NCBI RefSeq assembly: GCF_025515205.1
Contig: NZ_JAOPFX010000001.1
Span: forward strand, 1,550,001-1,614,000
DNA from: Microbacterium fluvii
GTDB lineage: Bacteria > Actinomycetota > Actinomycetes > Actinomycetales > Microbacteriaceae
Reading direction: 5' to 3'
DNA length: 64,000 nucleotides
In this document: positions 1 through 9,310 of the stretch, piece after piece
How positions within the stretch are numbered: position 1 is the stretch's first letter
How the letters are laid out: each line of letters opens with the position of its first letter
Translations under genes and position numbers: made by a program
Notes under the pieces: model-generated
Seen by the model: the letters and a program-made list of their open reading frames with translations, nothing else
Told to the model about the DNA's origin: nothing
Database searches by the model: none

Positions 1-626
1 GTGAGGTACTTCTCGCCCTGCGCGTTGTCGGTTCCCACCAGCGACAGCTGGGTTCGCAGCGAGGCCGCCTGGAAGACGTAGACGCCGGCGTTGACCTCCG
101 TCACCGCCGCTTCCACCGGGGTGGCGTCCTTCTGCTCGACGATGCGCGCGACGGTGCCGTCGGCGTCGCGGAGGATGCGCCCGTACCCGGTCGGGTCGTC
201 GAGCACGGCCGTCAGCAGCGTGGCCGCGGCCGCCGAAGCGCGGTGGTCGTGCACGAGGGCCTCGAGGGTCTGCGCGTCCAGCAGCGGCACGTCGGCGCTC
301 AGCACCAGCACGTCGCCGTCGAAGTCGGGCACCGCCGTCAGCGCCACCTCGACGGCGCGACCGGTGCCGGCGATCTCGTCCTGGTCGACGACGACGACCT
401 CGGGGGCCACGCCCAGCACCGCGTCGGCGACCTGATCGCGCTCATGCCGCACGACGACGACGACGTGCGCGGGCGCGAGATCGCGCGCCGTGTCGAGCAC
501 GTGGCCCACGAGGGGCCGGCCGCCGATGCGGTGCAGCACCTTCGGCAGCGCCGACCGCATCCTGGTTCCCTGCCCCGCGGCGAGGATGATGACGGCCAGG
601 GACTCGTCGATGCGCGTCTCAGTCAT
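1..626 (-). CDS. glmU: GlmU, bifunctional UDP-GlcNAc pyrophosphorylase / GlcN-1-P acetyltransferase, N-terminal part
   Basis: GlmU makes UDP-N-acetylglucosamine, the cytoplasmic precursor of peptidoglycan, by acetylating glucosamine-1-phosphate and then uridylylating it. About 208 N-terminal residues lie in the window; the rest, including the left-handed beta-helix acetyltransferase domain, is beyond position 1. The nucleotidyltransferase signature LAAGQGTRMRSALPKVLH sits near residues 15-32, followed by an AGTGRAV stretch where GlmU has its GTG/A uridine-binding loop and by a (S)ADVPLL motif where GDVPLL is usual. The only start codon before the signature is ATG at 626, which lies 1 nt after the mature 3' end of the tRNA-Gln on the same strand. 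There is therefore no room for a separate Shine-Dalgarno site, and the message is probably made by tRNA processing or read from the tRNA transcript. The identification is firm. Confidence 0.95.
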   Translation of the reverse strand, partial: MTETRIDESLAVIILAAGQGTRMRSALPKVLHRIGGRPLVGHVLDTARDLAPAHVVVVVRHERDQVADAVLGVAPEVVVVDQDEIAGTGRAVEVALTAVPDFDGDVLVLSADVPLLDAQTLEALVHDHRASAAAATLLTAVLDDPTGYGRILRDADGTVARIVEQKDATPVEAAVTEVNAGVYVFQAASLRTQLSLVGTDNAQGEKYL

Positions 627-627
627 G

Positions 628-699
628 CTCCGCCGCCAGGATTCGAACCTAGACCTCACAGCTCCAAAGGCTGTCGTGCTGCCATTACACCACGGCGGA
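628..699 (-). tRNA. tRNA-Gln (anticodon TTG)
   Basis: Read on the minus strand, a full cloverleaf can be drawn. The 7-bp acceptor stem is TCCGCCG/CGGCGGA, the D stem is GTGT/GCAC, and the anticodon stem ACAGC/GCTGT closes the loop CTTTGGA with anticodon TTG. The T arm is CTAGG-TTCGAAT-CCTGG, and the discriminator base is G at 628. The 3' CCA is not encoded: the genome reads GCATG there, where ATG is the glmU start. tRNA-Gln directly before glmU is a familiar actinobacterial arrangement. Confidence 0.96.
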
Positions 700-805
700 C
701 CGCGGCCGGATCGGGCCGCCCCTCAAGTCTGCCAGGCCGGGGCGCCGGTTCCGGCCACCGCGATCATCGGGGCGGCCGATGCGCGCCGGAGAGATCGCCC
801 ACGGC

Positions 806-811
806 GATAAT
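806..811 (+). promoter_or_regulatory. -10 element of marR gene, leaderless type
   Basis: GATAAT lies exactly 6 bp before the GTG at 818. This puts the transcription start at or next to the start codon and leaves no space for a Shine-Dalgarno site. The same spacing is seen at many other genes in the window. Confidence 0.6.
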
Positions 812-817
812 GGGCAC

Positions 818-1315
818 GTGCCGCACCATTCCGACGAGGTCGACCGCATCGTCGAGGCCTGGCTCGCCCAGCGACCCGACCTCGACTTCTCTCCGCTGGA
901 GGTGCTCTCACGCGTCGACCGGCTCTCGCGCCACCTCGACCGCGCGCGCAGGGAGGCGTTCCGCCGCAGCGAGCTCGAACCGTGGGAGTGGGACGTGCTG
1001 TCCGCGCTCCGCCGGGCCGGGGAGCCCTACCGCCTGAGCCCGAAGCAGCTGCTGCAGCAGACCCTCGTCTCCAGCGGCACGATGACCAATCGGATCGACC
1101 GCCTGGTCGGGCGCAGGCTCGTGCGCCGCGAAGCCGACCCCGACGACGGGCGCAGCATCCTGGTGATCCTCAGCGAAGACGGGCGGGTGCGCGTCGATGC
1201 CGCCATCACGCGTCTCGTCGACGCCGAGGCGGCGCTGCTGGGGTCGCTGTCCAAGAGCGACCGCGAGCGGCTGGCCGCGCTGCTGCGCAAGCTGAGCCTC
1301 AGCTTCGGGGTGTGA
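818..1315 (+). CDS. MarR-family transcriptional regulator
   Basis: A winged-helix regulator of 165 residues, the usual length of the MarR family. The HTH and wing are visible in LLQQTLVSSGTMTNRIDRL followed by GRRLVRREADPDDGRS, where the D-x-R pair at the wing tip is typical of MarR. Flanking helices (VDRLSRHLDRARREAF and the C-terminal LSKSDRERLAALLRKL) would form the dimer interface. Such proteins act as dimeric repressors of efflux or stress genes, often released by small aromatic ligands; the ligand here is unknown. GTG 818 is preferred to the in-frame ATG at 779 because a -10 element ends 6 bp before it. The gene is divergent from tRNA-Gln/glmU and convergent with the ABC-F gene, 6 bp away, so its target cannot be read from the neighbours. 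Confidence 0.88.
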   Translation: MPHHSDEVDRIVEAWLAQRPDLDFSPLEVLSRVDRLSRHLDRARREAFRRSELEPWEWDVLSALRRAGEPYRLSPKQLLQQTLVSSGTMTNRIDRLVGRRLVRREADPDDGRSILVILSEDGRVRVDAAITRLVDAEAALLGSLSKSDRERLAALLRKLSLSFGV

Positions 1316-1321
1316 CGGACC

Positions 1322-3127
1322 TCAGTCGAGCTGCTCGGTGATCTCGAACCACCGCGTCTCGGCCTCGTCGCGCTCGGTCTCCAGCGCCCCGATGCGCTGC
1401 ATCTCGGCGCCGAGGCCCACATAGTCGGACTGGTCGTGATCGGCCAGCGCCGCGCGGGCCGTCGAGATCTGCGCCTCGAGCTTCTGCATGCGCCGCTCGA
1501 GGGCTGCGAGCTCCTTCTGCGCGGCGCGCAGCTCGGCGCCGGAGAGACCGGTCGAGACCGGGGCGGATGCCGTCGGCGCTGCCGCGTGGGCCTCGTCGAG
1601 GGCGCGCAGCCGCAGGTATTCGTCGACGCCGCCCGGAAGGTGCCGCAAGCGCCCGTGCAGGATGGCGAACTGCTGGTCGGTGACCCGCTCGAGGAAGTAG
1701 CGGTCGTGCGAGACGACCAGAAGGGTGCCGGGCCACGTGTCGAGCAGGTCTTCGAGGGCCGCGAGCATGTCGGTGTCGAGGTCGTTGGTGGGCTCGTCGA
1801 GGATCAGCACGTTGGGCTGGTCGAGCAGGATCAGCAGCAGCTGCAGTCGCCGCTTCTGCCCTCCGGAGAGGTCTTTCACGGGTGTGGACAGCTGCGCGCT
1901 GGAAAAGCCCATGCGCTCCAGGAGCTGCCCCGGGGTCAGCTCGGTCGCCTTCGATCCGGTGCCGAACGAATAGGTCGTGCGCAGTCGCCCGATCACCACC
2001 CGCACCGGGTCGTCGAGATGCGCGTCGAGCTCGTCCATCCGCTGAGTGAGGGTCGCGACCTTGACGGTCTTGCCCCGCTTGACCCGCCCGCTCGTGGGCT
2101 CGACGGTGCCGGCGATGAGCCCGAGGAGCGTCGACTTGCCGGCGCCGTTGACGCCCAGCACGCCCGTGCGCTCGCCAGGGGCGATGCGCCATTCGACGTC
2201 GCGCAGCACCTCACGCGCGGGGTCGGCCCCGACCGGAGGGTAGGTGACGCCCGCGTCGAGCAGGTCGACGACGTCTTTGCCCAGCCGCGAGACGGCCAGC
2301 GACTGCAGCTCGGTCTTGTCGCGGATCTCGGGCACGTCGGCGATGAGGGCGTTGGCCGCATCGATGCGGAACTTGGGCTTGGAGGTGCGGGCCGGAGCGC
2401 CGCGGCGCAGCCACGCGAGCTCTTTGCGGGCGAGGTTCTGCCGACGCGCCTCGATCGAGGCCGCCTGCCGGTCGCGTTCGACCCGCTGCAGGATGTAGGC
2501 CGCATAGCCGCCGTCGAACGGCTCGACGATGCGGTCGTGCACCTCCCACGTGCGTGTGCACACCTCGTCGAGGAACCAGCGGTCGTGCGTGACGACAAGA
2601 AGGCCGGCCGCGTTCGCGGCCCAGCGCGTCTTCAGGTGGGCCGCGAGCCACGCGATGGCCTCGACGTCGAGGTGGTTGGTCGGCTCGTCGAGCATGATGA
2701 CGTCGTCGTCGCGCACCAGGAGCGCCGCCAGTGCCACCCGTCGGCGCTGCCCGCCCGAGAGCGTGTCGACCTGGGCGTCCCACGGGATGCCGCCGAGCAG
2801 CCCCGCGATCACGTCGCGCACGCGAGCGGAGCCCGCCCACTCGTGCTCCGGGGTGTCGCCGACGACCGCCTCGCCCACGCTCCGGCCGCTCTCGAGGGTG
2901 TCGGCCTGGTCGAGCACGCCGACCCGCACGCCTCCTCGGACCGTGACGCGCCCCGCGTCGGGCTCGAGCCGCCCGGCGAGCATCGCCATCAGGCTCGACT
3001 TGCCGTCGCCGTTGCGGCCCACGATGCCGATGCGGTCGCCCTCGTCGACGCCCAGCGAGACGGAGTCGAAGACGATGCGGGTGGGGAACTCGAGATGCAG
3101 GGCTTCGGCCCCGAGAAGATGCGCCAT
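1322..3127 (-). CDS. ABC-F family ATPase (Uup/EttA-like)
   Basis: A 601-residue soluble protein with two ABC ATPase domains and no membrane segments, the hallmark of ABC-F proteins that act on ribosomes or confer ribosome protection. Domain 1 has Walker A GIVGRNGDGKSSL, signature LSGGQRRRVAL and Walker B IMLDEPTNHLD. Domain 2 has [22 protein letters not shown] and LILDEPTNDLD. Between them is the charged linker arm rich in Arg/Gln (VERDRQAASIEARRQNLARKELAWLRRG). The C-terminal 90 residues form a coiled coil (AAQKELAALERRMQKLEAQI), as in Uup. ATG 3127 was chosen because the domain starts at once (MAHLLGAEALHLEFPTRIVF); longer frames upstream add no recognisable sequence. It follows the eis-like gene by 38 bp on the same strand and is probably co-transcribed with it. 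Whether it gives antibiotic tolerance or has a housekeeping role cannot be told. Confidence 0.93.
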   Translation of the reverse strand: MAHLLGAEALHLEFPTRIVFDSVSLGVDEGDRIGIVGRNGDGKSSLMAMLAGRLEPDAGRVTVRGGVRVGVLDQADTLESGRSVGEAVVGDTPEHEWAGSARVRDVIAGLLGGIPWDAQVDTLSGGQRRRVALAALLVRDDDVIMLDEPTNHLDVEAIAWLAAHLKTRWAANAAGLLVVTHDRWFLDEVCTRTWEVHDRIVEPFDGGYAAYILQRVERDRQAASIEARRQNLARKELAWLRRGAPARTSKPKFRIDAANALIADVPEIRDKTELQSLAVSRLGKDVVDLLDAGVTYPPVGADPAREVLRDVEWRIAPGERTGVLGVNGAGKSTLLGLIAGTVEPTSGRVKRGKTVKVATLTQRMDELDAHLDDPVRVVIGRLRTTYSFGTGSKATELTPGQLLERMGFSSAQLSTPVKDLSGGQKRRLQLLLILLDQPNVLILDEPTNDLDTDMLAALEDLLDTWPGTLLVVSHDRYFLERVTDQQFAILHGRLRHLPGGVDEYLRLRALDEAHAAAPTASAPVSTGLSGAELRAAQKELAALERRMQKLEAQISTARAALADHDQSDYVGLGAEMQRIGALETERDEAETRWFEITEQLD

Positions 3128-3165
3128 GTCCCTACCAGGGTAGGCGCTCGGCCGCCGCGGCCCGC

Positions 3166-4504
3166 TCAGTACCAGTAGCTCAGCCGAGGGGCGCGGTGCC
3201 ACGAGAAGGCGGATGCCGTCGCCTCGACATCGTCAGAGCGCAGCCGCCCCGCCGCCGCCAGGGCGATCGCCGACACTCCGCCGAGATACAGCGCCGACAG
3301 CTCGGCGGTGCCCAGGCTCACCCCGACCGCGTCCGTCGGCGCGTCGCCGGTGAGCGGATCGACGGATGCGGCGCCCTCGGCGTCGATGCGCAGCAGGAAT
3401 CTGCCCCCGCCGATCCCCAGCGGGTCGTGCACGTCGAGGGCGAAGACCCCCGGCCGCGCGTAGCGGCGCGCGGTGAGCGCCGCGGGCACATCGAGGATCC
3501 GCACGTAGTGGTGGTCGGTGACCGTCACCGTCGCCGCCCGCTGGTCGGCGATCATCCACAGGAGCGCCTCGTCGACGGCGAGCTCTCCTGCACGCACCTC
3601 GGCGACGAGGTCGAGCTGCAGCAGGAACCGCCACAGCGCCGCGGAGGCGTCGTCCGTCTCGGCCATGAGCGCCGCGACCTCCACCGTCCACTTCGTGAAG
3701 TCGTCGTGGTTCTCGCTCAGCGTGTACAGGGCGACGCCGCGCACCGCGCCCTCGGCATCGGTGTACTGCACGGCGCGGAGCTTGCCCGCCTCTTCGGCAT
3801 CCGGCCGCGTCCGTGCGAATCCGTCCCAGTGGCCGGGGGGGAACCGACAGCTCGCCGGGGCGCGAGGGGCGCAGCCGCTCGTGCACCGCAGGGGCGACCT
3901 CGCGCCAGCGCTCGCGCGAGATGAAGTCCACCCGCCCTGCCGGCTCCGGCCCGACCCATCCGGCTCGGCGAGCCTCGATGCGCCAGCTCGCCCCGGCCGC
4001 CGCCGGTGCGAAGCCGTAGCGGCCGTAGAGGGTCGACTCGCTCACGGTGAGGGTCGCGATCGGCACGCCCACCGCCGCGGCGTGACGCAGCTCGCCCTCC
4101 ATCATGGCGCGGGCGATGCCGCGGCGGTGGTGGGTGGGGGCCACGGTGACCGAGCTGACGGCGCACGCGGGCACGATCGCACCGCCGGGGACCGTGAGCT
4201 CGGCCACCCACGACGCGAACGTGCCGACGGGCGTCTCGGGTTCGGGCGCCGTCGTGTCGAACACGCCGATCAGCCGGCGGTAGCCGAGCCGCTCGTGCGC
4301 GGCGTCGCGCTGCACCTGAGTGCGCTCGCCGCCGAGAAAGCCCCTCGTCATCGCCTCGAGCCACCGGTCGAAGGCCGCGCGGTCGTCGTGGGGCACGGTG
4401 CTCAGGTCGAGCCCGCGCTCCGCGAGCGCCGTGCGGGCGGCGGCATCGGCGGGCGCGCGCAGATGCGCGGCGACGACGGTCTCCGAGTCTTCATCGTGCG
4501 ACAT
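3166..4504 (-). pseudogene. Eis-type GNAT N-acetyltransferase, interrupted by a frameshift
   Basis: Two reading frames together make one Eis-family protein of about 445 residues. The first (4504 to about 3840) holds the GNAT domain, with the acetyl-CoA loop VTVAPTHHRRGIARAMM and the YGRYGFAPA motif. It then runs into nonsense after ...RPGELSVPP. The second frame continues from about 3838 to 3166 with the Eis middle and sterol-carrier-like C-terminal part (RAVQYTDAEGAVRGVALYTL ... HRAPRLSYWY). The switch falls in a run of seven C (minus strand; G at 3835-3841). Six C would restore one frame reading SVPPGHWDGFARTRPDAEEA, which fits the family. Eis proteins acetylate aminoglycosides or lysines through a C-terminal carboxylate base. 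The break is either a sequencing error in the homopolymer, a phase-variable tract or a recent mutation. The gene starts 12 bp after ispE and ends 38 bp before the ABC-F gene. Confidence 0.85.
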
Positions 4505-4516
4505 GATCTTCTCCGT

Positions 4517-5446
4517 TCAGCCGGCCATGACGCGCGCGCCGGCCACCGGACCGTGCACGTGCAGCGAGCGGTATCCGGTCGCCGTCAGCGTCACCTGAAG
4601 TTCCAGGGCAGACTCGGCGTCGGCGGTCAGCAGCGCGAGGGTCGGCCCCGACCCCGAGACGATGCCCGCCAGCGCGCCCGAGCTCTCCGCCGCCTCGAGC
4701 GGCTCGCGCAGATCGGGGCGCAGCGACAGCGCCGCGGCCTGCAGGTCGTTGCGCACGTACTCGGCCAGCGCGACCGGATCCCCCGCGCGCAGCGCGTGCA
4801 GCACTCCGGCGTCGACGGTGGGCACCTCGGGGGCGGGGCCGATGTCGGTGCGGGCGCGCAGGTCGTCGAGGTGCCGGTAGACCTCGGGCGTCGAGAGTCC
4901 GTGCTCGCTCGTCACGATGACCCAGTCGAAGCGCCCCTTCGCGAGGGCAGGGCTGAGCTGGTCGCCGCGGCCGGTGCCGACGGCCGTGCCGCCCATGAGC
5001 GCGAACGGCACATCGGCGCCCAGTCGCGCCGCCAGCCGATGCAGCCCCTGCGTGCCGAGGTCGCCGCCCCACAGCGCATCGCACGCCACGAGGGCGGCAG
5101 CAGCATCCGCCGAGCCTCCGCCCATGCCGCCGGCGACCGGCACGTGCTTGACGATCTCGAGGTGCACGCCGCCGTCGTGGCCGAGCTCCCTGGCGACCAG
5201 ACGCGCCGCGCGCAGGGCCAGATTGCGGTCGTCCTGCGGCACGCCGGCGGTGTCGACGGACCCCGAGACCGACACCGTGAAATCGTCGCCCGGCTGCGCC
5301 CAGACGTCTTCGTAGAGCGAGACGGCCTGATAGGCCGACGCGACGTCGTGGTAGCCGTCGCTGTGCACCCCGCCGACCTCGAAGAACACGTTGAGCTTTC
5401 CCGGGGCGCGAACGTGCACGCGAGGAGGCGTGGCGGGAAGCGTCAC
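4517..5446 (-). CDS. ispE: 4-diphosphocytidyl-2-C-methyl-D-erythritol kinase
   Basis: IspE phosphorylates CDP-methylerythritol at the 2-hydroxyl with ATP, the fourth step of the non-mevalonate isoprenoid pathway in the cytoplasm. The 309-residue protein has the GHMP-kinase order: N-terminal [13 protein letters not shown] with the conserved PGKLN, the phosphate loop [17 protein letters not shown] near residues 100-116, and C-terminal [16 protein letters not shown] 5446 is the chosen start, since it overlaps the TGA of the upstream reductase as GTGA and gives the usual N-terminus. The gene lies in the actinobacterial rsmA-ispE neighbourhood, here with an aldo-keto reductase inserted between the two. 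It is probably translated by coupling from that gene. Confidence 0.95.
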   Translation of the reverse strand: MTLPATPPRVHVRAPGKLNVFFEVGGVHSDGYHDVASAYQAVSLYEDVWAQPGDDFTVSVSGSVDTAGVPQDDRNLALRAARLVARELGHDGGVHLEIVKHVPVAGGMGGGSADAAAALVACDALWGGDLGTQGLHRLAARLGADVPFALMGGTAVGTGRGDQLSPALAKGRFDWVIVTSEHGLSTPEVYRHLDDLRARTDIGPAPEVPTVDAGVLHALRAGDPVALAEYVRNDLQAAALSLRPDLREPLEAAESSGALAGIVSGSGPTLALLTADAESALELQVTLTATGYRSLHVHGPVAGARVMAG

Positions 5447-6513
5447 CGGGTCGTCGATTCGGCCCACAGGTCGACGTCGAGGTCCACGCCGTCTGCGAGC
5501 GCGTCGATCTGCTCGAGCTCTTCGGTGGTCAGCGCGGGGCCGTCGAGAGCCGCGAGGTTCTCGTCGAGCTGATCGGGCCGCGAGGCGCCGATGAGCGCGG
5601 AGGCCACCACGCCGTCGCGCAGCACCCACTGCAGCGCGAGCTGGGCGAGGGTCTGACCGCGCTCCTTGGCGATGACGTCGAGCCCGCGCAGCGTCGCCAG
5701 GCCCTTCTCGGAGACGCGACGCTGCGGCAGCGACGCGCGCTGCTGCGCACGCTGCGCCGTACCGTCGCCGAGGTACTTCTCGGTCAGCAGGCCCTGCGCC
5801 AGCGGGGTGAAGGCGATGGCCCCCATCCCCTCCTGCCGCAGCACACCGGTGAGACCGTCTTCGACCCAGCGGTTGAGGATCGAGTACGAGGGCTGGTGGA
5901 TCACCAGCGGGGTGCCGAGGTCGCGTGCGACGGCCGCCGCGACGGCGGTGCGCTCGGCGCTGTACGACGAGATGCCGACGTACAGGGCCTTGCCCTGGCG
6001 CACGAGGGTGTCCAGGGCCCCCACGGTCTCTTCGATCGGGGTGTCGGGGTCGACGCGGTGCGAATAGAAGATGTCGACGTAGTCGACGCTCATGCGCTTC
6101 AGCGACTGCTCGCAGCTGGCGATGAGGTACTTGCGCGAGCCGTTGTTGCCGTAGGGACCGTGCCACATGTCGTAGCCGGCCTTCGACGAGATGATGAGCT
6201 CGTCACGGCACGGCGCGAAGTCCTCGCGCATCATCCGGCCGAAGTTGGTCTCGGCCGACCCGTACGGCGGGCCGTAGTTGTTGGCCAGGTCGAAGTGGGT
6301 GATGCCGCGGTCGAAGGCGTGGCGCAGCAGTGCACGCTGGCTGTCGAACGGGATGTTGTCGCCGAAGTTCCACCACAGGCCGAGCGAGATGGGAGGCAGC
6401 AGCAGCCCGGAGGCGCCGACGCGGCGATAGGTGGCCTGATCGTAGCGATCGGATGCGGCGGCGTAGGGCCGGAGGAGGTCTCCCCCGCGGGACAGGTACG
6501 GCGAATCGGTCAC
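5443..6513 (-). CDS. Aldo-keto reductase, YghZ/Gpr (L-glyceraldehyde-3-phosphate reductase) type
   Basis: A 356-residue (beta/alpha)8 NADPH-dependent reductase close in sequence to E. coli YghZ, which reduces L-glyceraldehyde 3-phosphate and methylglyoxal. The AKR catalytic tetrad is visible as Asp and Tyr in [12 protein letters not shown], Lys in [10 protein letters not shown] and His in DIFYSHRVD. Family-typical stretches are [11 protein letters not shown], the NADPH-binding [17 protein letters not shown] and [18 protein letters not shown] 6513 overlaps the rsmA stop as GTGA, and the gene's own stop overlaps the ispE start in the same way, so the three genes look like one coupled operon. 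Its placement between rsmA and ispE is unusual and suggests a lineage-specific insertion. The physiological substrate is inferred from the family only. Confidence 0.88.
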   Translation of the reverse strand: MTDSPYLSRGGDLLRPYAAASDRYDQATYRRVGASGLLLPPISLGLWWNFGDNIPFDSQRALLRHAFDRGITHFDLANNYGPPYGSAETNFGRMMREDFAPCRDELIISSKAGYDMWHGPYGNNGSRKYLIASCEQSLKRMSVDYVDIFYSHRVDPDTPIEETVGALDTLVRQGKALYVGISSYSAERTAVAAAVARDLGTPLVIHQPSYSILNRWVEDGLTGVLRQEGMGAIAFTPLAQGLLTEKYLGDGTAQRAQQRASLPQRRVSEKGLATLRGLDVIAKERGQTLAQLALQWVLRDGVVASALIGASRPDQLDENLAALDGPALTTEELEQIDALADGVDLDVDLWAESTTR

Positions 6514-7367
6514 GTTCCGAGCGTATCGGCCGCGCGCGCGATGCGCTGGAAGTCGGAGACGTCGAGCTCTTCGCCGCGTGCCGTGGGGGCCACCCCTGCC
6601 GCCTCGAGCACGGCGGACGCCGTCGCCGCCGAGCCGCCGAGCAGGCCGGAGAGCCCTTGGCGCAGCATCTTGCGCCGCTGCTGGAAGGCGGCGTCCACGA
6701 CGCGGAAGGTGCGGCGCCGCTCGTCGTCGTCGCCGCGGGCCACGGCATCCCGTTCGAAGGCGACCAGGACGCTGTCGACGTTGGGCACCGGCCAGAACAC
6801 CTGCCGCGAGACGGTTCCGGCCAGTCGCCATGGCCCGTACCACGCGGCCTTGACGCTGGGCGCGCCGTAGATCTTCGACCCGGGGGCGGCGGCGAGGCGC
6901 TCGCCGACCTCGGCCTGCACCATCACGACCCCGCGCTGGAGCGACCCGAACGTCTCGAGGAAGTGCAGCAGCACCGGCACGCTCACGTTGTAGGGCAGGT
7001 TCGCCACGAGCACGGTCGGGTCGCCCGGCAGCTCGGCGACCCGCAGCGCGTCGGCGTCGACGACCGTGAGGGCGCCCCCGGCGACCCCGTGGGCAGCGGC
7101 GGTCGACGGCAGCCGTTCGGCGAGGCGGTGGTCGATCTCGACGGCGGTCACCGCAGCGCCCGTCTCGAGGATCGCGAGGGTCAGCGAGCCCAGGCCGGGC
7201 CCCACCTCGACGACCCGCTCGCCGGCCTGCACGCCGGCCACGTGCACGATCTTGCGCACCGTATTGGCGTCGACGACGAAGTTCTGCCCGAGCCTCTTGG
7301 TGGGGGTGACGTCGAGTTCAGCGGCGAGCGCGCGGATCTCGGCGGCGCCGAGCAGGGAGACGGGCAT
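6510..7367 (-). CDS. rsmA: 16S rRNA (adenine1518/1519-N6)-dimethyltransferase
   Basis: RsmA (KsgA) dimethylates two adjacent adenines in the 3'-terminal hairpin of 16S rRNA late in small-subunit assembly; loss confers kasugamycin resistance. The 285-residue protein has the family N-terminus [23 protein letters not shown]-binding motif [14 protein letters not shown], and the catalytic [11 protein letters not shown] (N-L-P-Y). A C-terminal helical domain follows, with [18 protein letters not shown] 7367 has a GGAGG sequence a few bases upstream. In M. tuberculosis rsmA is preceded by tatD and rpfB; here tatD is 7.3 kb away and no rpfB is seen. The gene is divergent from the polysaccharide cassette. 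Confidence 0.95.
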   Translation of the reverse strand: MPVSLLGAAEIRALAAELDVTPTKRLGQNFVVDANTVRKIVHVAGVQAGERVVEVGPGLGSLTLAILETGAAVTAVEIDHRLAERLPSTAAAHGVAGGALTVVDADALRVAELPGDPTVLVANLPYNVSVPVLLHFLETFGSLQRGVVMVQAEVGERLAAAPGSKIYGAPSVKAAWYGPWRLAGTVSRQVFWPVPNVDSVLVAFERDAVARGDDDERRRTFRVVDAAFQQRRKMLRQGLSGLLGGSAATASAVLEAAGVAPTARGEELDVSDFQRIARAADTLGT

Positions 7368-7507
7368 GGCCTCCACAGTACCCACCGGGCTGCGCGCGAT
7401 CGTCCAGCCAATCGTCACGCAGCGTTCACACGCGCGGAACACCGCGGATGCGCCGCGGCGCGCATGCTGGTCTCGGGAAGGGCGGCGGGTCGGTCGTCGC
7501 CTTCGCA

Positions 7508-7530
7508 CACAGGTGTCGCACTCACCTGTG
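7508..7530 (+). promoter_or_regulatory. Inverted repeat upstream of the GT2 gene, possible operator
   Basis: CACAGGTG at 7508-7515 and CACCTGTG at 7523-7530 form a perfect 8-bp inverted repeat with a 7-bp spacer, 31 bp before the GT2 start. The 194-bp divergent rsmA/GT2 interval holds no other gene. The repeat may bind a dimeric regulator of the polysaccharide cassette or fold in the 5' leader; which is not clear. Confidence 0.4.
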
Positions 7531-7561
7531 CGGCGCTGATCATCTGATCCGGGGGGACAGG

Positions 7562-9310
7562 ATGACGATCCCAGCAGAGGCTCGAACCCATCTGACGAGA
7601 TTCGATCGCAACGGGCGCACCGTGCGTGTGAGCGAGACCTCGGCCCTGTTCGTGCTCGTCTCGGTGCTCGCGACGCTCGGGGTCGTCGCCTACGCGCTGT
7701 TCCTGCTCGACCCGAGCCACCGCGGCGACCTGCTCCCCTACGGCCTGGTGATCGTCGCCGAATCGGTGCTCGTCGTGCAGGCGCTGCTGTCGATGTGGAC
7801 GATCCTCTCGTCGGGATACGAGCCGCGCGACTTCCCCTATCACGAGGCCAGGCGCACGCTGATGCCCGCCGCCGATCTCGGCGACGACACGATGCGACTG
7901 GGCGCGGACGATCTGCTCGTCGACGTGTTCGTCACGGTGTACGGCGAAGACATCGACACGGTGCGCCGCACCGTCGCGGCGGCCGTCGCGATGCGCGGCG
8001 CGCACCGCACGTGGGTGCTCGACGACGGCCGATCGGATGCGGTGAGGGCGGCAGCCGAGCAGCTCGGCGCCTGGTACATCCGCAGGCTCAGCCCCAACGG
8101 GGCCAAGGCCGGCAACATCAACCACGCGCTGTCGGTGGCCAAGGGCGAGTACTTCGCCGTGTTCGACGCCGATTTCGTGCCCGATCCGGAGTTCCTCGTC
8201 GAGACCGTGCCGTTCTTCATCGACGGCAACGTCGCGTTCGTGCAGACGCCGCAGGCCTACGGCAACCTGCACACCGTCATCGCCAGGGGCGCGGCGTTCA
8301 TGCAGACGGTATTCTACCGCTTCGTGCAGCGCGGCCGCAATCGGTTCAATGCGGCCTTCTGCGTGGGCACCAACGTGATCTTCCGCCGGGCCGCGATCGA
8401 CGAGATCGGCGGCATGCACACCGACTCGAAGTCGGAAGACGTGTGGACGGCGCTCACCCTGCACGAGCACGGCTGGCGCTCGGTCTACATCGCCGACATC
8501 CTCGCCGTCGGCGAGGCCCCCGAGACGATCGAGGCCTACAGCAAGCAGCAGCTGAGGTGGGCGACCGGCGGCTTCGAGATCCTGCTCACCCACAACCCGC
8601 TGAGCCCCCGGCGGCGCCTGACCGGCGATCAGCGCGTGCAGTACTTCGTCACCGCGACCTTCTACCTCACCGGCATCTGCCCGCTCCTGCTGCTGCTCGT
8701 GCCCCCGCTGGAGATCTACTTCGACCTGCGCCCGATGAACCTCACGATCACCCCGGTGACGTGGCTGCTGTACTACGCGGGGTTCTATGTCCTGCAGATT
8801 GTGCTCGCCTGGTTCGTCGTGGGCTCGTTCCGCTGGGAGACGCTGACGCTTGCCACCGTGTCGTTCCCGATCTACGCGAAGGCGCTGTGGAACGTCGTGT
8901 GCGGACGAGACGTCGGCTGGCACGTCACCGGGTCTGGGTCGACCCGATCGCCGTTCGAGTTCATCGTGCCGCAGGTGCTGTTCTTCGTCTTCCTCGCACT
9001 CACCTCCGTCGTCGCGATCTGGCGCGACGTGCAGAACGGCACACTGACCCTCGCCACCGCGTGGAACGTGACCAACACCGCGATCCTGGGAGCCTTCGTC
9101 GCGACCGCCCTGCGCGAGGGGCGGGCGGTGCGGAGGGCGGCGGCGCCGCCGGCCGCCGCCGCGCCGCCCGCGCCTACGACGATCGTCGCGCGCCCCCTGC
9201 CGCGCATTCCGGCGCCGGTCCCGGCGCTCACCGCGACGCGCCTGATCGACGACGCTCCGCGCTCCCGCGCCGCCGCCCGAGCGGTCGCCGCCGGTGGAGG
9301 TGCGCGATGA
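7562..9310 (+). CDS. Membrane GT2 processive polysaccharide synthase (cellulose/curdlan-synthase-like)
   Basis: A 582-residue integral membrane family-2 glycosyltransferase. Two N-terminal membrane helices (about residues 27-48 and 60-82) precede a cytoplasmic domain. This carries the full processive-synthase signature: VLDDG (Asp near 154-155), FDADF (DxD at 202-204), SED (291-293, equivalent to TED) and QQLRW (QxxRW, 329-333). Four or five more helices follow, then a Pro/Ala-rich tail of about 55 residues. These motifs define enzymes that polymerise UDP-glucose into beta-glucans and pass the chain through their own membrane channel. There is no C-terminal PilZ domain, so direct c-di-GMP control as in BcsA is not indicated. 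ATG 7562 follows a GGGGGGACAGG purine run. The stop overlaps the next start (ATGA), tying it to the fusion-like protein and the GH81 lipoprotein. Beta-1,3-glucan or mixed-linkage glucan is the likeliest product, by inference from the GH81 partner. Confidence 0.88.
   Translation: MTIPAEARTHLTRFDRNGRTVRVSETSALFVLVSVLATLGVVAYALFLLDPSHRGDLLPYGLVIVAESVLVVQALLSMWTILSSGYEPRDFPYHEARRTLMPAADLGDDTMRLGADDLLVDVFVTVYGEDIDTVRRTVAAAVAMRGAHRTWVLDDGRSDAVRAAAEQLGAWYIRRLSPNGAKAGNINHALSVAKGEYFAVFDADFVPDPEFLVETVPFFIDGNVAFVQTPQAYGNLHTVIARGAAFMQTVFYRFVQRGRNRFNAAFCVGTNVIFRRAAIDEIGGMHTDSKSEDVWTALTLHEHGWRSVYIADILAVGEAPETIEAYSKQQLRWATGGFEILLTHNPLSPRRRLTGDQRVQYFVTATFYLTGICPLLLLLVPPLEIYFDLRPMNLTITPVTWLLYYAGFYVLQIVLAWFVVGSFRWETLTLATVSFPIYAKALWNVVCGRDVGWHVTGSGSTRSPFEFIVPQVLFFVFLALTSVVAIWRDVQNGTLTLATAWNVTNTAILGAFVATALREGRAVRRAAAPPAAAAPPAPTTIVARPLPRIPAPVPALTATRLIDDAPRSRAAARAVAAGGGAR

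Noticed and set aside
700..817. A GC-rich dyad GCGGCC...GGCCGC between the tRNA and marR as an operator.
   Set aside because: The arms are short, made only of G and C, and expected by chance at this composition.
1436..3178. A long open frame (about 580 codons) on the strand opposite the ABC-F gene, and similar long frames opposite GH81 (9933-12746) and the haem operon.
   Set aside because: High-GC coding DNA leaves the opposite frames open. Their translations are rich in Arg, Gly, Ala and His without any family motif, while the other strand encodes complete known proteins.
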